DNA from: Caballeronia humi
GTDB lineage: Bacteria; Pseudomonadota; Gammaproteobacteria; Burkholderiales; Burkholderiaceae
Length of the DNA stretch: 39,769 bases
Reading direction: 5' to 3'
NCBI RefSeq assembly: GCF_001544475.1
Contig: NZ_FCNW02000052.1
Span: forward strand, 1-39,769
Below, in pieces: positions 1 through 7,274 of the stretch; position 1 is the first letter of the stretch, and every line of letters starts with the position of its first letter. The notes under the pieces were generated by a model, which was given only the letters and a program-made list of their open reading frames with translations, ran no database searches and had not been told where the DNA came from. Both the position numbers and the translations under genes were made by a program.

Positions 1-810
1 CGCGCGCACCGCATCGAGGTCGTGCTGCGCCTGGATATAACAGAAGGCGGTGGAGCGGTTCTCGCCGTTGGCACCGGAGAGCGTGTGCGGCACCGACAGG
101 CGCTCGAGCGGCGCGAGGGTGAGTCGAGCGACGCCGCGTTCTGTCACGTTGGCAGCCTGCACCACCTCGACCAGGTCTGCCGCGAGCAGTGGCAGCCCGT
201 CATGCTCTTCCGAGTCAACATCGGCCTCGACCGTTAGTTGCAGCGCCGCCTGCTGGCGCCGCAGCCAGCTGACGATCGCGCGTGCGCGGCCTGGCCCAAT
301 ACGCGGAATCGAGCGCCACCAGCTGGCGCCGCGCCGATTACAGAACGCAACGAGCCCACCCAGCGTCGTGATGCCCTCGCCTTTCAGCCGCCGCGCGACG
401 CGCGGACGCAACCAGGCGCCGATCGCGTGATCGGGGTGAGGTGCCGCCGCGGCCAGTTGCGCGGCTTCAGTCACCATCCGGAACGTGACGCCGGTCAGCT
501 TCACTTGACCATGCTGCCTGATCGACCCACGCAGGTGATCGGCGAGCACCGTCGAGCCGTGGGCGAGCGCGAGCTGCACCAGGGTGTCGAGCATCTGGCT
601 GAGATGCCGCTCCATCGCACCGGGCGTCGCCGCATGCGGGTCGGCGTCGGGATCGTAGTAGGTGCGCGCGATCACCGCGGGCGCGATGCGTTCCACATAC
701 GCGCGCAGCGCCGTGAAATCCTTTGTCGTGAAGCCGCGCTCAAGGGTCAGCTTCTCATCGGTGAGCTTTTCCGGGGGACGACCGGATGAAACACCGCGCG
801 GGTCAGTCAT
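1..810 (-). CDS. Tyrosine (phage-type) site-specific integrase, C-terminus beyond the window edge
   Basis: The minus strand is open from an ATG at 810 to the left edge, giving about 270 residues without a stop. I recognise the N-terminal part of large Burkholderiaceae phage-integrase-family recombinases. They carry a long N-terminal region with a helix-hairpin-helix-like segment (RIGPGRARAIVSWLRR, about residues 164-179), followed by the core DNA-binding region (ANGENRSTAFCYIQAQHDLD near the edge). The catalytic R-H-R-Y domain would lie off the window, so activity cannot be judged. The start overlaps the stop of the upstream gene (ATGACTGA), so the two are probably translated together. Such recombinases resolve multimers or move DNA by strand exchange; the role here is inferred. 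Confidence 0.75.
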   Translation of the reverse strand, partial: MTDPRGVSSGRPPEKLTDEKLTLERGFTTKDFTALRAYVERIAPAVIARTYYDPDADPHAATPGAMERHLSQMLDTLVQLALAHGSTVLADHLRGSIRQHGQVKLTGVTFRMVTEAAQLAAAAPHPDHAIGAWLRPRVARRLKGEGITTLGGLVAFCNRRGASWWRSIPRIGPGRARAIVSWLRRQQAALQLTVEADVDSEEHDGLPLLAADLVEVVQAANVTERGVARLTLAPLERLSVPHTLSGANGENRSTAFCYIQAQHDLDAVRA

Positions 811-1294
811 CGCCACCCGCCTTGCCGTCCGATGGCTCGGGTGAGTCGGGTGACCCCGGCGACCGCGGCATGAACCCACGCAGCTCAGCGTGCGCCTGCG
901 CCAGGAACACCTCGGGCCAGGTCCCGCACAGGATCTCGAACGGCACGCGCGCAGCGAGCAGCCGCGCGGCCAGTCGCACGTCCTCGGAGCGTTCGCCCCA
1001 CGCCTCCCCAAACAACACGCGCTGCACCAGCACCACGGCACCGCATTCCGCGATGCAGTCGAGCACCGGCGCGAAGGACGGCTGTTCAAGCAGTGCCGGT
1101 CCATAGGTCTGGGCGAGCGCCGTCAGCACCGCGAGCTCGATGCGCGATGGCCGGACTGGCAGGATGGGCACCGCATCCTGGTGCGCCGCTAACCGTGCAA
1201 TCGCCGCCCGTCGCTTGAGCGCAACCGCTTCATCCAGTTGCAGAACGACGCGCGCGACCTCCCGATCTGAAAATCCGTCTTCGCCTTGTGCCAC
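803..1294 (-). CDS. Hypothetical protein coupled to the integrase
   Basis: A 163-residue reading frame starts at a GTG (1294) with a weak purine-rich AGAGAGC upstream. The protein is Ala/Leu/Arg rich and looks helical, with an acidic, Pro/Ser-rich tail (SPGSPDSPEPSDG). I see no named domain. Its last eight bases overlap the integrase start, which implies translational coupling and a joint role, perhaps as an accessory factor for the recombinase. It is not part of the IncP-1 backbone and belongs to the accessory segment left of oriV. Confidence 0.6.
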   Translation of the reverse strand: MAQGEDGFSDREVARVVLQLDEAVALKRRAAIARLAAHQDAVPILPVRPSRIELAVLTALAQTYGPALLEQPSFAPVLDCIAECGAVVLVQRVLFGEAWGERSEDVRLAARLLAARVPFEILCGTWPEVFLAQAHAELRGFMPRSPGSPDSPEPSDGKAGGDD

Positions 1295-1510
1295 GGACCG
1301 CTGCTCTCTGTTGTAAATGGGAATTCGAGGATTTTACCCCGCAAACGCCATCCCGATAATAGGATTTATCAGGCTTGACGAGCCGGACGCGGGTGACGGC
1401 TTTTGTCGCTCGAAACGCAGCTGGTGCAGCCTGCCGCCCTGCCCTATGCTGGTCTTTAGGCCCCATCGAGGAAAGGCAAGCCCGGGCCCGACGGCGGCCG
1501 AAATGAAGCC

Positions 1511-1987
1511 ATGACACGCAGTGACTCCACGTTGTGGATTTACGTTCAGCCTGACGGACGGTGGTGCGGCCACTATGTCGACGCCTACCGCGCCTTCGAC
1601 ATCGCGCGAGACTGTGTCTCGCCGGAAGTGGTCGAAGCCGCTGTGGTCGACGGCCTGGGCGTGCGTCCGACGCGCATTGACGTCGAGCCGCTAGACATCG
1701 GCGAGCCGTCCAAGCAAAGCGACGCCCAGCCGCTGACTCTGGCGTATGAACAACGCATGCTGGCCACGGCGAATCGACACATCGGTGCGGCGCGTGCGCT
1801 CATCCGCGCGCTGGAGGACCGGCTGGCGACGCTCGCGCGCGACGGGCACGATACCGCGCGGGGAGACAGATTGTTGGGGTTTTCCGCGAAACGCTGCGGA
1901 CGATGGTCGAACACCGCGCCAGCTCATCGTCGAACACATTGCGCGCCTTCTACCCGTCGGGACCAAGTTCAGGCGGGCGACGCATAA
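1511..1987 (+). CDS. Hypothetical protein, probably frameshifted near its C-terminus
   Basis: A 158-residue frame starts at ATG 1511. Residues 1-120 look like real coding sequence (charged, balanced, strong third-position GC), but after about 1876 the product turns Cys/Arg/His rich, as out-of-frame translation does. In the next frame from 1879 the reading is plausible (VFRETLRTMVEHRASSS) and runs to a stop at 2074-2076. A slip or indel in the GGGGTTTT run at 1876-1883 would join the two. No function is recognised. It lies divergent to the integrase pair and upstream of oriV, in accessory DNA. Confidence 0.45.
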   Translation: MTRSDSTLWIYVQPDGRWCGHYVDAYRAFDIARDCVSPEVVEAAVVDGLGVRPTRIDVEPLDIGEPSKQSDAQPLTLAYEQRMLATANRHIGAARALIRALEDRLATLARDGHDTARGDRLLGFSAKRCGRWSNTAPAHRRTHCAPSTRRDQVQAGDA

Positions 1988-2156
1988 CCGACGAATCCGC
2001 GCGGGTAAGCAGTCCTGTAGCCGCGAACCCAAGCCTGGGTACATCCCGGCTTTATTCCTCATCAAGGCTTGGCTGACCCGGGCAAAAGCTGATCGAGCCA
2101 GCGATCAGTTCCGGGCGCCCCCGCTAGCGTTCATCGACTCCACACGTCAACGTTCG

Positions 2157-2325
2157 TTGACACTTGAGGGATAGCCAATTTCCCCCGGCGCAACGGATGT
2201 ACGCCATGAAATCCAAAATTTAGCTTTAGGACCAGTCGCGCTGTTGACACTTGAGGGATCGACATTGACATATGGGGGACTGGAAAGCTTCGTGGCACTC
2301 GCGTCACTAATGACTTTTGAGGGAT
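2157..2325 (+). repeat. Outlying iterons (1 + 3) of oriV
   Basis: Further copies lie at 2157-2172 and 2243-2258 (both TTGACACTTGAGGGAT), 2265-2280 (TTGACATATGGGGGAC) and, degenerate, 2311-2325 (TGACTTTTGAGGGAT). The last three are about 22 and 45 bp apart, still in multiples of two helical turns. In RK2 the iterons outside the core group take part in copy-number control by coupling origins; that role is inferred here. Confidence 0.85.
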
Positions 2326-2387
2326 TTCCGGTTATCGCTGGCGTCTTTCTCCGCTCAAACGAAGCCATAGCGACTACATCCCTGAAC

Positions 2388-2410
2388 TTATCCACAGCGT
2401 CGGTGGATAA
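2388..2410. promoter_or_regulatory. Pair of inverted DnaA boxes in oriV
   Basis: TTATCCACA (2388-2396) matches the DnaA consensus exactly. A near copy in the opposite orientation follows (GTGGATAA, 2403-2410), so the two form an interrupted palindrome with a 7-base gap. They lie between the iteron groups, as in IncP-1 origins, and should recruit host DnaA. Confidence 0.8.
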
Positions 2411-2435
2411 GCCTGTTGAAAACCCTCGGGTCATA

Positions 2436-2541
2436 TTGACATTTGGGGGACAGAATCATGACAGATGAGGGACGCAATGTTTGACACTTGAGGGATCGAC
2501 TATCGACATATGAGGGACATAGGTATTGACACATGAGGGAT
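2436..2541 (+). repeat. Block of five tandem TrfA iterons
   Basis: Direct repeats begin at 2436 (TTGACATTTGGGGGAC), 2458 (ATGACAGATGAGGGAC), 2481 (TTGACACTTGAGGGAT), 2503 (TCGACATATGAGGGAC) and 2526 (TTGACACATGAGGGAT). The 22-23 bp periodicity places all sites on one face of the helix. In RK2 the equivalent five iterons are the minimal TrfA-binding set. Confidence 0.93.
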
Positions 2542-2724
2542 TTCCTCATATCGAAAACCTATGCCAAATCAATCCCTTACAAGCGTTTTGTGAGTGCGCT
2601 AACCCTGCTTTTAACCTTGTTTTTAACCCTATAAATTAACCATATCACTGCTGCAAGATTAAGCAGCCCCGCCAGCCGACTCAGTTCATATGCAAATGCA
2701 TCGGTTACTTCTCAACTCCAGCAC

Positions 2725-2964
2725 TTACCCCTTCCGCAGTCCACGGGTTGTGGACATGTCGCAAGCGACACCGTGTGCACAACCCATGGACGGCGAGGCC
2801 GCCCACAGGTTGCACACACTTGCCCACAACAGCCATAGTGCGCCGAGCGTCCAACCAGCTACGAATGAGATAGAAAAACCTAAAACACCCCGGCCACGCT
2901 TGGCTTTCGGCGATGACCCGCTGTCCTCTCTCCTATCTTCAAAGTCTCTAATCCTTGCATTCAT
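2725..2964 (-). CDS. Possible small membrane protein next to oriV
   Basis: A 79-residue frame starts with a charged N-terminus (MNARIRDFEDRRED) followed by a hydrophobic stretch (LGFSISFVAGWTLGALWLLW) that could span the membrane once. IncP-1 plasmids carry small unknown frames between oriV and klcA, which makes it worth listing. The ribosome-binding site is poor, the C-terminal third is unconvincing, and the frame overlaps origin sequence. It may be a chance frame. Confidence 0.3.
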   Translation of the reverse strand: MNARIRDFEDRREDSGSSPKAKRGRGVLGFSISFVAGWTLGALWLLWASVCNLWAASPSMGCAHGVACDMSTTRGLRKG

Positions 2965-3052
2965 GTCCTTGTTTCAGCCTTGCTGTCGATGACGTCCTGC
3001 CCCATCCCCCATCTGTCAATGAAAATGCACTTTCCATTGCTAGCCGCCCTCT

Positions 3053-3065
3053 TTTAGCGGCTAAA
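3053..3065. promoter_or_regulatory. KorB operator upstream of klcA
   Basis: TTTAGCGGCTAAA is a perfect 13-bp KorB operator. It lies about 100 bp upstream of a KorA operator and 190 bp before klcA, in the position of a distal KorB site on an IncP-1 promoter. Confidence 0.9.
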
Positions 3066-3157
3066 AATCCACCCAGCCGATCTAGCTGCGAAGTTTGTAC
3101 GCCAAAAGAGGAAGCAGGCCCGTTCGCCGAATAAGGTGGGCAGGCCTTTTTTGATTT

Positions 3158-3169
3158 GTTTAGCTAAAT
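3158..3169. promoter_or_regulatory. KorA operator in the klcA promoter region
   Basis: GTTTAGCTAAAT differs from the palindromic KorA site GTTTAGCTAAAC only in the last base. The following AT-rich sequence (TTTAACTCGAATTATAGG) should contain the klcA -10 box, but no single hexamer pair stands out. KorA and the KorC-like repressor would be expected to act here. Confidence 0.8.
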
Positions 3170-3253
3170 TTAACTCGAATTATAGGTCTTTAAGGCCTAT
3201 ATTAAGTCTTAAGGGCCGGGCATTTCGCTCAGGTCCGCCACCGGAGAAATCTG

Positions 3254-3676
3254 ATGAACACCCTAGCTATCTCGCGCATTGCCGACGCTGTTGTGCCGGA
3301 ATCCGAACGCATAGCGTTCCTGCCGGCGTTCTTTGGTGAAAGCCTGATGCTGTACGGCGAGGCGCTCGTCTATAAGCGGATGGGCCGCCTGTCGCCTCAA
3401 TACGTGGGTGGACTCTGGCAGTTTCACACCCTCTCGAACGGCGGCTATTACATGGCACCTACCCTGCCAGCGCGACTGCGCCTAGTTGTGGCCGGCAACG
3501 GCTTCGATGGTTTCATGTCGGCCGATGCGGCCGGTATCGTCGCAACGCTTTTTGCTTTGGGTCAGCTTTCCGCGACCGAATGCGAGCCCGATCGCTTCGG
3601 TGAGCTTTATCACGCGCTGCGTGAGTACGTGGACTGGCACTCGGAAGCTGGCTTTATCTGGCGCGCTATTGACTGA
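3254..3676 (+). CDS. klcA: Antirestriction protein KlcA (ArdB family)
   Basis: The product is 140 residues, close to the roughly 142 of RK2 KlcA. The family pattern is clear: VPESERIAFLPAFFG at the N-terminus, then GGLWQFHTLSNGGYYMAP in the middle and the acidic ADAAGIVATLFALGQLS segment. ArdB/KlcA proteins protect incoming plasmid DNA from type I restriction in the recipient without mimicking DNA. An SD sequence (CGGAG) lies 9-13 bases before the ATG. KorB and KorA operators lie upstream, as in IncP-1. The stop overlaps the start of the next frame (TGATG), so the two were an operon. Confidence 0.9.
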   Translation: MNTLAISRIADAVVPESERIAFLPAFFGESLMLYGEALVYKRMGRLSPQYVGGLWQFHTLSNGGYYMAPTLPARLRLVVAGNGFDGFMSADAAGIVATLFALGQLSATECEPDRFGELYHALREYVDWHSEAGFIWRAID

Positions 3677-4187
3677 TGAGGGATGGCCCCGACTATGACC
3701 CGGGGCCACTACCGGAGCGGCGAAGAATGGGCAAACAAGGACAAACGGCGTCGATGGATCGCGACCAGTACGCAGCGGAGCTGGCCGACGAACTGCCGAC
3801 CGACGATGACGAGCTTCTAGCCATCGCGGCAGCGGCGATAGGCGAGCTTCACGCGGCCGTAATCGCTGGCGATTTGACTATGGCCGAGCAGGCGGCGCAG
3901 CGGTACGAGGCTTGTATCTGGAAATGGAACGGGGGAACGTTCTTCGGGAGTTCAGGCGACGAGACGGCGACCGGTAACGTGATCGGGCGGCATTGCCGAG
4001 CCGAGCCTTGCGCCGATGTGGGGTCAACGCGGAGCGTTCCTTGTCGTGGTCGACGGCGTTCGTGGAGTACCGGATAAACCGCGCTGGCCGACAGGTGGCC
4101 GCGGTCGATCCGAACTGCATTCAAAGCCTGTATCACATGGACGATCTTGAGCCTGTCGAGGGGGAGTCGGACAGTAAAATCGAATAA
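3676..4187 (+). pseudogene. Frameshifted plasmid protein between klcA and korC
   Basis: The frame begins at 3676, overlapping the klcA stop, or at ATG 3727 after a GGCGAAG SD. Residues MDRDQYAAELADELPTDDDE and the IAAAAIGELHAAVIAGD segment match a plasmid-borne family of unknown function that I recall having a conserved MWGQRG motif. Here that motif (PMWGQRGAFLVVVDGV) appears only after a shift at about 4011-4013. A second shift at about 4060 leads to a plausible tail (FVEYRINRAGRQVAAVDPN...) ending at 4187. Read straight, the product ends at 4077 with a nonsensical Arg/Ser-rich tail. Either the gene is broken twice or the sequence carries indels. It stands where klcB is found in RK2. Confidence 0.6.
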
Positions 4188-4207
4188 TTCATAACGCGAG
4201 TCGCACC

Positions 4208-4465
4208 ATGACCGAAACAACCATTAGGGTTGCCTGCTTGGGGCCCTACTCCGAAACTTGGGAGCGACCGACTGGCGAGGAAGTACGCGAAATTTTGCGG
4301 CGTGCTGGTTTGAGCGGCGCACAGGCCGCAAAGCTGGTGGGCGTGTCCGATAGCCGCCAAGTGCGTCGTTGGACCGGAGATAATGCACCCATCTCGTACT
4401 CGGCGTGGGCCATCCTTTGCGATTTCGCAGGGATCGAAAAAATCTGGATTGAACGCCAAACGTGA
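4208..4465 (+). CDS. korC: KorC-like transcriptional repressor
   Basis: The 85-residue product has the size of RK2 KorC. It contains the WERPTGEEVREILRRAGL opening followed by a helix-turn-helix (SGAQAAKLVGVSDSRQVRRW) and the APISYSAWAILCDFAGI tail typical of this small DNA-binding family. KorC represses the klc and kle operons in IncP-1 plasmids. Here it follows the klcA unit and precedes kleE, which fits. I see no clear copy of the RK2 KorC operator near klcA or kleE, so its target sequence may differ. A general plasmid HTH protein is the alternative. Confidence 0.65.
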   Translation: MTETTIRVACLGPYSETWERPTGEEVREILRRAGLSGAQAAKLVGVSDSRQVRRWTGDNAPISYSAWAILCDFAGIEKIWIERQT

Positions 4466-4541
4466 TGCGGCAGGACCCAGCGGATTCAGGAAGGCGCAAT
4501 GCAAACTGCCGTGAAGTCTTGCCACGGTGGCTAGGTGAGGG

Positions 4542-4565
4542 ACGCCCCGGAGCGATCCGGGGCGT
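4542..4565 (+). terminator. GC-rich hairpin between korC and kleE
   Basis: ACGCCCCGGA (4542-4551) and TCCGGGGCGT (4556-4565) form a perfect 10-bp stem with a GCGA loop. Only a short T run follows, so it may be a weak terminator or an mRNA-processing barrier at the end of the klcA-korC unit. Confidence 0.55.
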
Positions 4566-4655
4566 TTGACCCGAAGCTGGCACAGCGAGTCACAAGCAAG
4601 CGGAGAGCGAGCTTGCAGGCACAATTCAACCTGTAACGACGCCAAGGGTCAAGAA

Positions 4656-4967
4656 ATGTCCAAGATCATCAAGTTTCCTACGATGGCCGAGCCGCCCAAA
4701 GCGCAGGCGGCTCCTGCGCCAAAGGCGCAGAGCGGCGGCGCTCTCGCGGGCATCGTAAAGGCCGTATGGGTTGTCACGGTCCTTGTGTGGCCGATCTTGC
4801 GTTGGATCGTTGCGCTCGATGTGGTGTTTCAGTTTGTGCGGATGCTTTGGTATTGGCATACGCCAGGCACGCATGCAGGGTGGCTGTTTCTGCTGCACTT
4901 CGGCGTGCTCGCTGCCCTTACCTATTTCGTGTCGCTATACAAACCAAAAGAGCTGCAATGCCGCTGA
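4656..4967 (+). CDS. kleE: KleE, small IncP-1 membrane protein
   Basis: The product is 103 residues and starts with SKIIKFPTMAEP, the hallmark of IncP-1 KleE. A Pro/Ala-rich linker follows. Two hydrophobic segments (about residues 35-60 and 72-92) contain VWVVTVLVWPILRW and AGWLFLLHFGVLAALTYF. It is predicted to be an inner-membrane protein linked to the kil/kor stability functions; its exact role is not known. An SD-like AAGGGTCAAG precedes the ATG. The other kle genes (kleA, B, C, D, F) are absent, so this is a minimal kle region. Confidence 0.88.
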   Translation: MSKIIKFPTMAEPPKAQAAPAPKAQSGGALAGIVKAVWVVTVLVWPILRWIVALDVVFQFVRMLWYWHTPGTHAGWLFLLHFGVLAALTYFVSLYKPKELQCR

Positions 4968-4985
4968 CTAAACAACACAGGGAAT

Positions 4986-4998
4986 TTTAGCGGCTAAA
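4986..4998. promoter_or_regulatory. KorB operator at the korA-incC-korB promoter
   Basis: TTTAGCGGCTAAA is perfect and lies just upstream of the -35 box of the central control promoter, matching the arrangement at RK2 trfBp. Confidence 0.93.
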
Positions 4999-5004
4999 AA
5001 ATGC

Positions 5005-5033
5005 TTGACCGCGCATATATGTTTAGCTAAACT
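5005..5033 (+). promoter_or_regulatory. Central control promoter (trfBp-like) with KorA operator
   Basis: TTGACC (5005-5010) and TAAACT (5028-5033) are separated by 17 bp. The perfect KorA palindrome GTTTAGCTAAAC (5021-5032) overlaps the -10 box, and a KorB site lies just upstream of -35. This reproduces the doubly autoregulated RK2 promoter of korA-incC-korB. Confidence 0.9.
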
Positions 5034-5105
5034 CATATGATGATTTGGCGGCTGGCACCGCCATTTTTCAACCCTAGCGCGGAGAGCAATCTATGGGTGG
5101 ATTCC

Positions 5106-5450
5106 ATGAAGAAACGGCTAACGGAGGCGCAGTTTCAGGCTGCCATCCGGGATATGGACGTGGGCCAGCAAACCCTCGACATAGCCCGGGCGGTGCTAGT
5201 CGAGGGAGTGCCGCAAGCGACCTTCGTCTCATCGCTGAAGTTGACGAGGGGCGCCGTATCGCAGGCAGTGCATCGCGTGTGGGTGTCGCACGAGGAGCGG
5301 AGCGTTCCGGAGGGCTACGAGCGAGTAACCGCAGTACTCCCGGCGCATCAGGCGTTCATCGTAAAGAAGTGGGCAAACGAGGCAGCGAAAAAACGGAACC
5401 TCACAAATGAAGACTCTAGTCACGGCAATTCAGAAGGGCGGCCAAGGTAA
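5106..5450 (+). CDS. korA: KorA global transcriptional repressor
   Basis: Starting at ATG 5106, the 114-residue product aligns over its length with RK2 KorA: KKRLTEAQFQAAIRDMDVGQ, a helix-turn-helix at about residues 37-57 (SLKLTRGAVSQAVHRVW), and the C-terminal dimerisation segment EGYERVTAVLPAHQAF. KorA binds GTTTAGCTAAAC-type sites and cooperates with KorB. The same C-terminal segment recurs in TrbA in this window. The gene overlaps incC by 44 bases in another frame, as in IncP-1. An upstream in-frame ATG (5037) is less likely because the alignment begins at 5106. Confidence 0.93.
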   Translation: MKKRLTEAQFQAAIRDMDVGQQTLDIARAVLVEGVPQATFVSSLKLTRGAVSQAVHRVWVSHEERSVPEGYERVTAVLPAHQAFIVKKWANEAAKKRNLTNEDSSHGNSEGRPR

Positions 5451-6171
5451 GACGTTCGCAACGTGCCACTTGGCTTTCGACTTCCACGAGCGCGGTTTGC
5501 GTGTTGCTGTGGCAGACATGGATACCCAAGGCAATGCCTCGTACACCCTTGAGGGTCACGAGTCGGGCTTCGCAGCAAGCCGTTTGATTACTGGCAATCC
5601 GGACGAACTGCGCAAGCACTTTGGCGGGCGCGAGGACAACGGTCTCGTTCTGATTGAAGCCGACGCGCCGTTGGCAAACGTCGAGGGCAACATGAAGGCG
5701 GGCGAGGCGGCTGCCAAGCTGCGGGACAACATCGAGGCGCTGGCCGAGTTCTTCGACGTGCTGCTGATCGACACCCCGCCGTCTCTTGGAGTCATCATGA
5801 CTGCGGCCGTTGTGACGAGTGACTACATGCTGTCGCCGGTGGAAATGGAGGCCTACAGCCTGCACGGCATGAAGAAGATGGTTGCTGTAATCGGCAACCT
5901 CCGCAAGCAGAACCCGAAGCTGCGCTTTCTCGGCATGGTTCCCAACAAGGTAGATGCGCGCAAACCGCGTCACGTGGGCAACCTGACCGACCTTCGCAAT
6001 GCCTACCCGCAGCTTGTGACGCCCATCAGCATAGGTTCACGTGACAGCATCGCGGAGGCGCTGGGCGAGCAGATGCCCGTATGGAAGATCAAGAAAACGG
6101 CCGCACGCGTCGCCACCAAGGAAGTGCGAGCGCTCGCTCAATACGTGTTCGAAAAGATGGAGATTGCATGA
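5407..6171 (+). CDS. incC: IncC, ParA-type partition ATPase
   Basis: The 254-residue product starts with KTLVTAIQKGGQGKTFATCH, containing the deviant Walker A motif KGGQGKT of ParA ATPases. Walker B lies in VLLIDTPPSLG (about residues 118-128). It matches the short form IncC2 of RK2. An IncC1 form would need a start upstream inside korA, which I do not assign. With KorB it forms the active partition system, moving plasmid copies over the nucleoid. The start lies inside korA and the stop overlaps the korB start. Confidence 0.94.
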   Translation: MKTLVTAIQKGGQGKTFATCHLAFDFHERGLRVAVADMDTQGNASYTLEGHESGFAASRLITGNPDELRKHFGGREDNGLVLIEADAPLANVEGNMKAGEAAAKLRDNIEALAEFFDVLLIDTPPSLGVIMTAAVVTSDYMLSPVEMEAYSLHGMKKMVAVIGNLRKQNPKLRFLGMVPNKVDARKPRHVGNLTDLRNAYPQLVTPISIGSRDSIAEALGEQMPVWKIKKTAARVATKEVRALAQYVFEKMEIA

Positions 6172-7208
6172 TGACCGCGACGGCCAAGAACGCCACGAAA
6201 AAGCAACAGGAAGGCCGCAAGGGCAACGGTTTGGGCCTGGACAGCATTGGCGACCTGTCGGGCTTGCTCGACACCCCCGCGGCCGCTGGTCACGCCAGCG
6301 CCGGCCCCATCGAGCTTCCCCTTGACCTGATTGACGAAGATCCGAATCAGCCGCGCACAGCCGACAATCCAGGCTTTTCGCACGAAAGCATCGCGGAGAT
6401 TGGCGCGACGATCAAACAGCGCGGCGTCAAGTCGCCCATTTCGGTCAGGGAGAACCTGGAAATGGACGGGCGTTTCATCATCAACCACGGCGCACGGCGC
6501 TACCGTGGCTCGAAGTGGGCGGGCAAGGAGTCGATCCCAGCTTTTATCGACAACGACTACAACGAGGCCGATCAGGTTATCGAGAACCTGCAACGCAACG
6601 AGCTGACGCCGCGCGAGATTGCGGACTTCATCGGTCGCGAACTGGCGAAGGGCAAAAAGAAAAGCGACATTGCCAAGGAGCTCGGCAAGTCGCCGGCCTT
6701 CGTCACGCAGCACGTCACGCTGCTGGACCTGCCGGAGTCGATTGCCGGGGCGTTCAACGCTGACCGTGTGCGGGACGTGACCGTAGTGAACGAACTGGTA
6801 ACGGCCTACAAGAAGAAGCCGCAGGCAGTTAATGCGTGGCTTGACGACGAAGAACAGGAAATCACGCGTGGGTCAGTGAAGCTGCTGCGCGAGTTTCTGG
6901 ACGACAAGGCCCGCGATCCAAACACCGTGGACGCATTCAGCAGTAAGACCGATGCCGAAACCGAAGGCGAGCAGCAAGGTCCGACCGACGACAATTCGGG
7001 CGGCCAGGCGAAAGCTGCAAAGGAACCGGACCCGGACAAGCTCAAGAAGGCTATCTTGCAGGTTCGTCACGATGACCGGCCTGCCCGGTTGATCCTTACC
7101 AAGCGTCCCCCGATCGAGGGCTTTGCATGGATCAAGTACGACGACGACGGCCACGAGGTGGAGGCCAACTTGACCGAAGTGCAGCTTGTGGCACTGGTTG
7201 AGGGCTGA
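6168..7208 (+). CDS. korB: KorB, ParB-type partition protein and global repressor
   Basis: About 346 residues, aligned with RK2 KorB throughout. The ParB nuclease-like region (LIDEDPNQPRTADNPGFS, then HGARRYRGSKWAG) is followed by NLQRNELTPREIADFIGREL. The helix-turn-helix that reads TTTAGCSGCTAAA contains SDIAKELGKSPAFVTQHVTL (about residues 165-184). After an acidic linker comes the C-terminal dimer domain ending VQLVALVEG. Two adjacent ATGs (6168 and 6171) overlap the incC stop. KorB is both the centromere-binding partition protein with IncC and the repressor acting at the nine operators listed. Confidence 0.95.
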   Translation: MMTATAKNATKKQQEGRKGNGLGLDSIGDLSGLLDTPAAAGHASAGPIELPLDLIDEDPNQPRTADNPGFSHESIAEIGATIKQRGVKSPISVRENLEMDGRFIINHGARRYRGSKWAGKESIPAFIDNDYNEADQVIENLQRNELTPREIADFIGRELAKGKKKSDIAKELGKSPAFVTQHVTLLDLPESIAGAFNADRVRDVTVVNELVTAYKKKPQAVNAWLDDEEQEITRGSVKLLREFLDDKARDPNTVDAFSSKTDAETEGEQQGPTDDNSGGQAKAAKEPDPDKLKKAILQVRHDDRPARLILTKRPPIEGFAWIKYDDDGHEVEANLTEVQLVALVEG

Positions 7209-7250
7209 CGCCGGCCGACCACTCCCGATAGCGGCCCCGCGCCAACCAAG

Positions 7251-7274
7251 CCCGCCCTCGAGCGGGTTTTTTTT
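7251..7274 (+). terminator. Rho-independent terminator after korB
   Basis: CCCGC (7251-7255) pairs with GCGGG (7262-7266) and is followed directly by eight T residues (7267-7274). It closes the korA-incC-korB operon. Confidence 0.85.

Larger units (their letters stand above)
2157..2645. other. oriV: Vegetative replication origin oriV of IncP-1 type
   Basis: Nine copies of a 16-17 bp iteron, consensus TTGACAYWTGAGGGAY, all point the same way. They start at 2157; 2243, 2265 and about 2310; then 2436, 2458, 2481, 2503 and 2526. The last five are spaced 22-23 bp, two helical turns. This 1+3+5 grouping and the iteron sequence match the TrfA-bound origin of RK2. Two DnaA boxes in inverted orientation (TTATCCACA at 2388-2396, GTGGATAA at 2403-2410) precede the block of five. 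An AT-rich stretch with repeated TTTTAACC units follows at 2598-2645 and is the likely unwinding site. No gene is seen inside. Confidence 0.92.
2646..3253. other. Spacer between oriV and klcA
   Basis: This segment contains no secure gene. A weak minus-strand frame is listed separately (2725-2964). The right part carries a KorB operator (3053-3065) and a KorA operator (3158-3169). Dyad-like AT-rich sequence at about 3185-3215 could hold a further repressor site, but I cannot assign one. The IncP-1 gene klcB is absent. Confidence 0.5.

Noticed and set aside
238..789. Long plus-strand ORF over the left edge
   Set aside because: It is antisense to the integrase, whose minus-strand frame is uninterrupted, begins at a coupled ATG and has family motifs.
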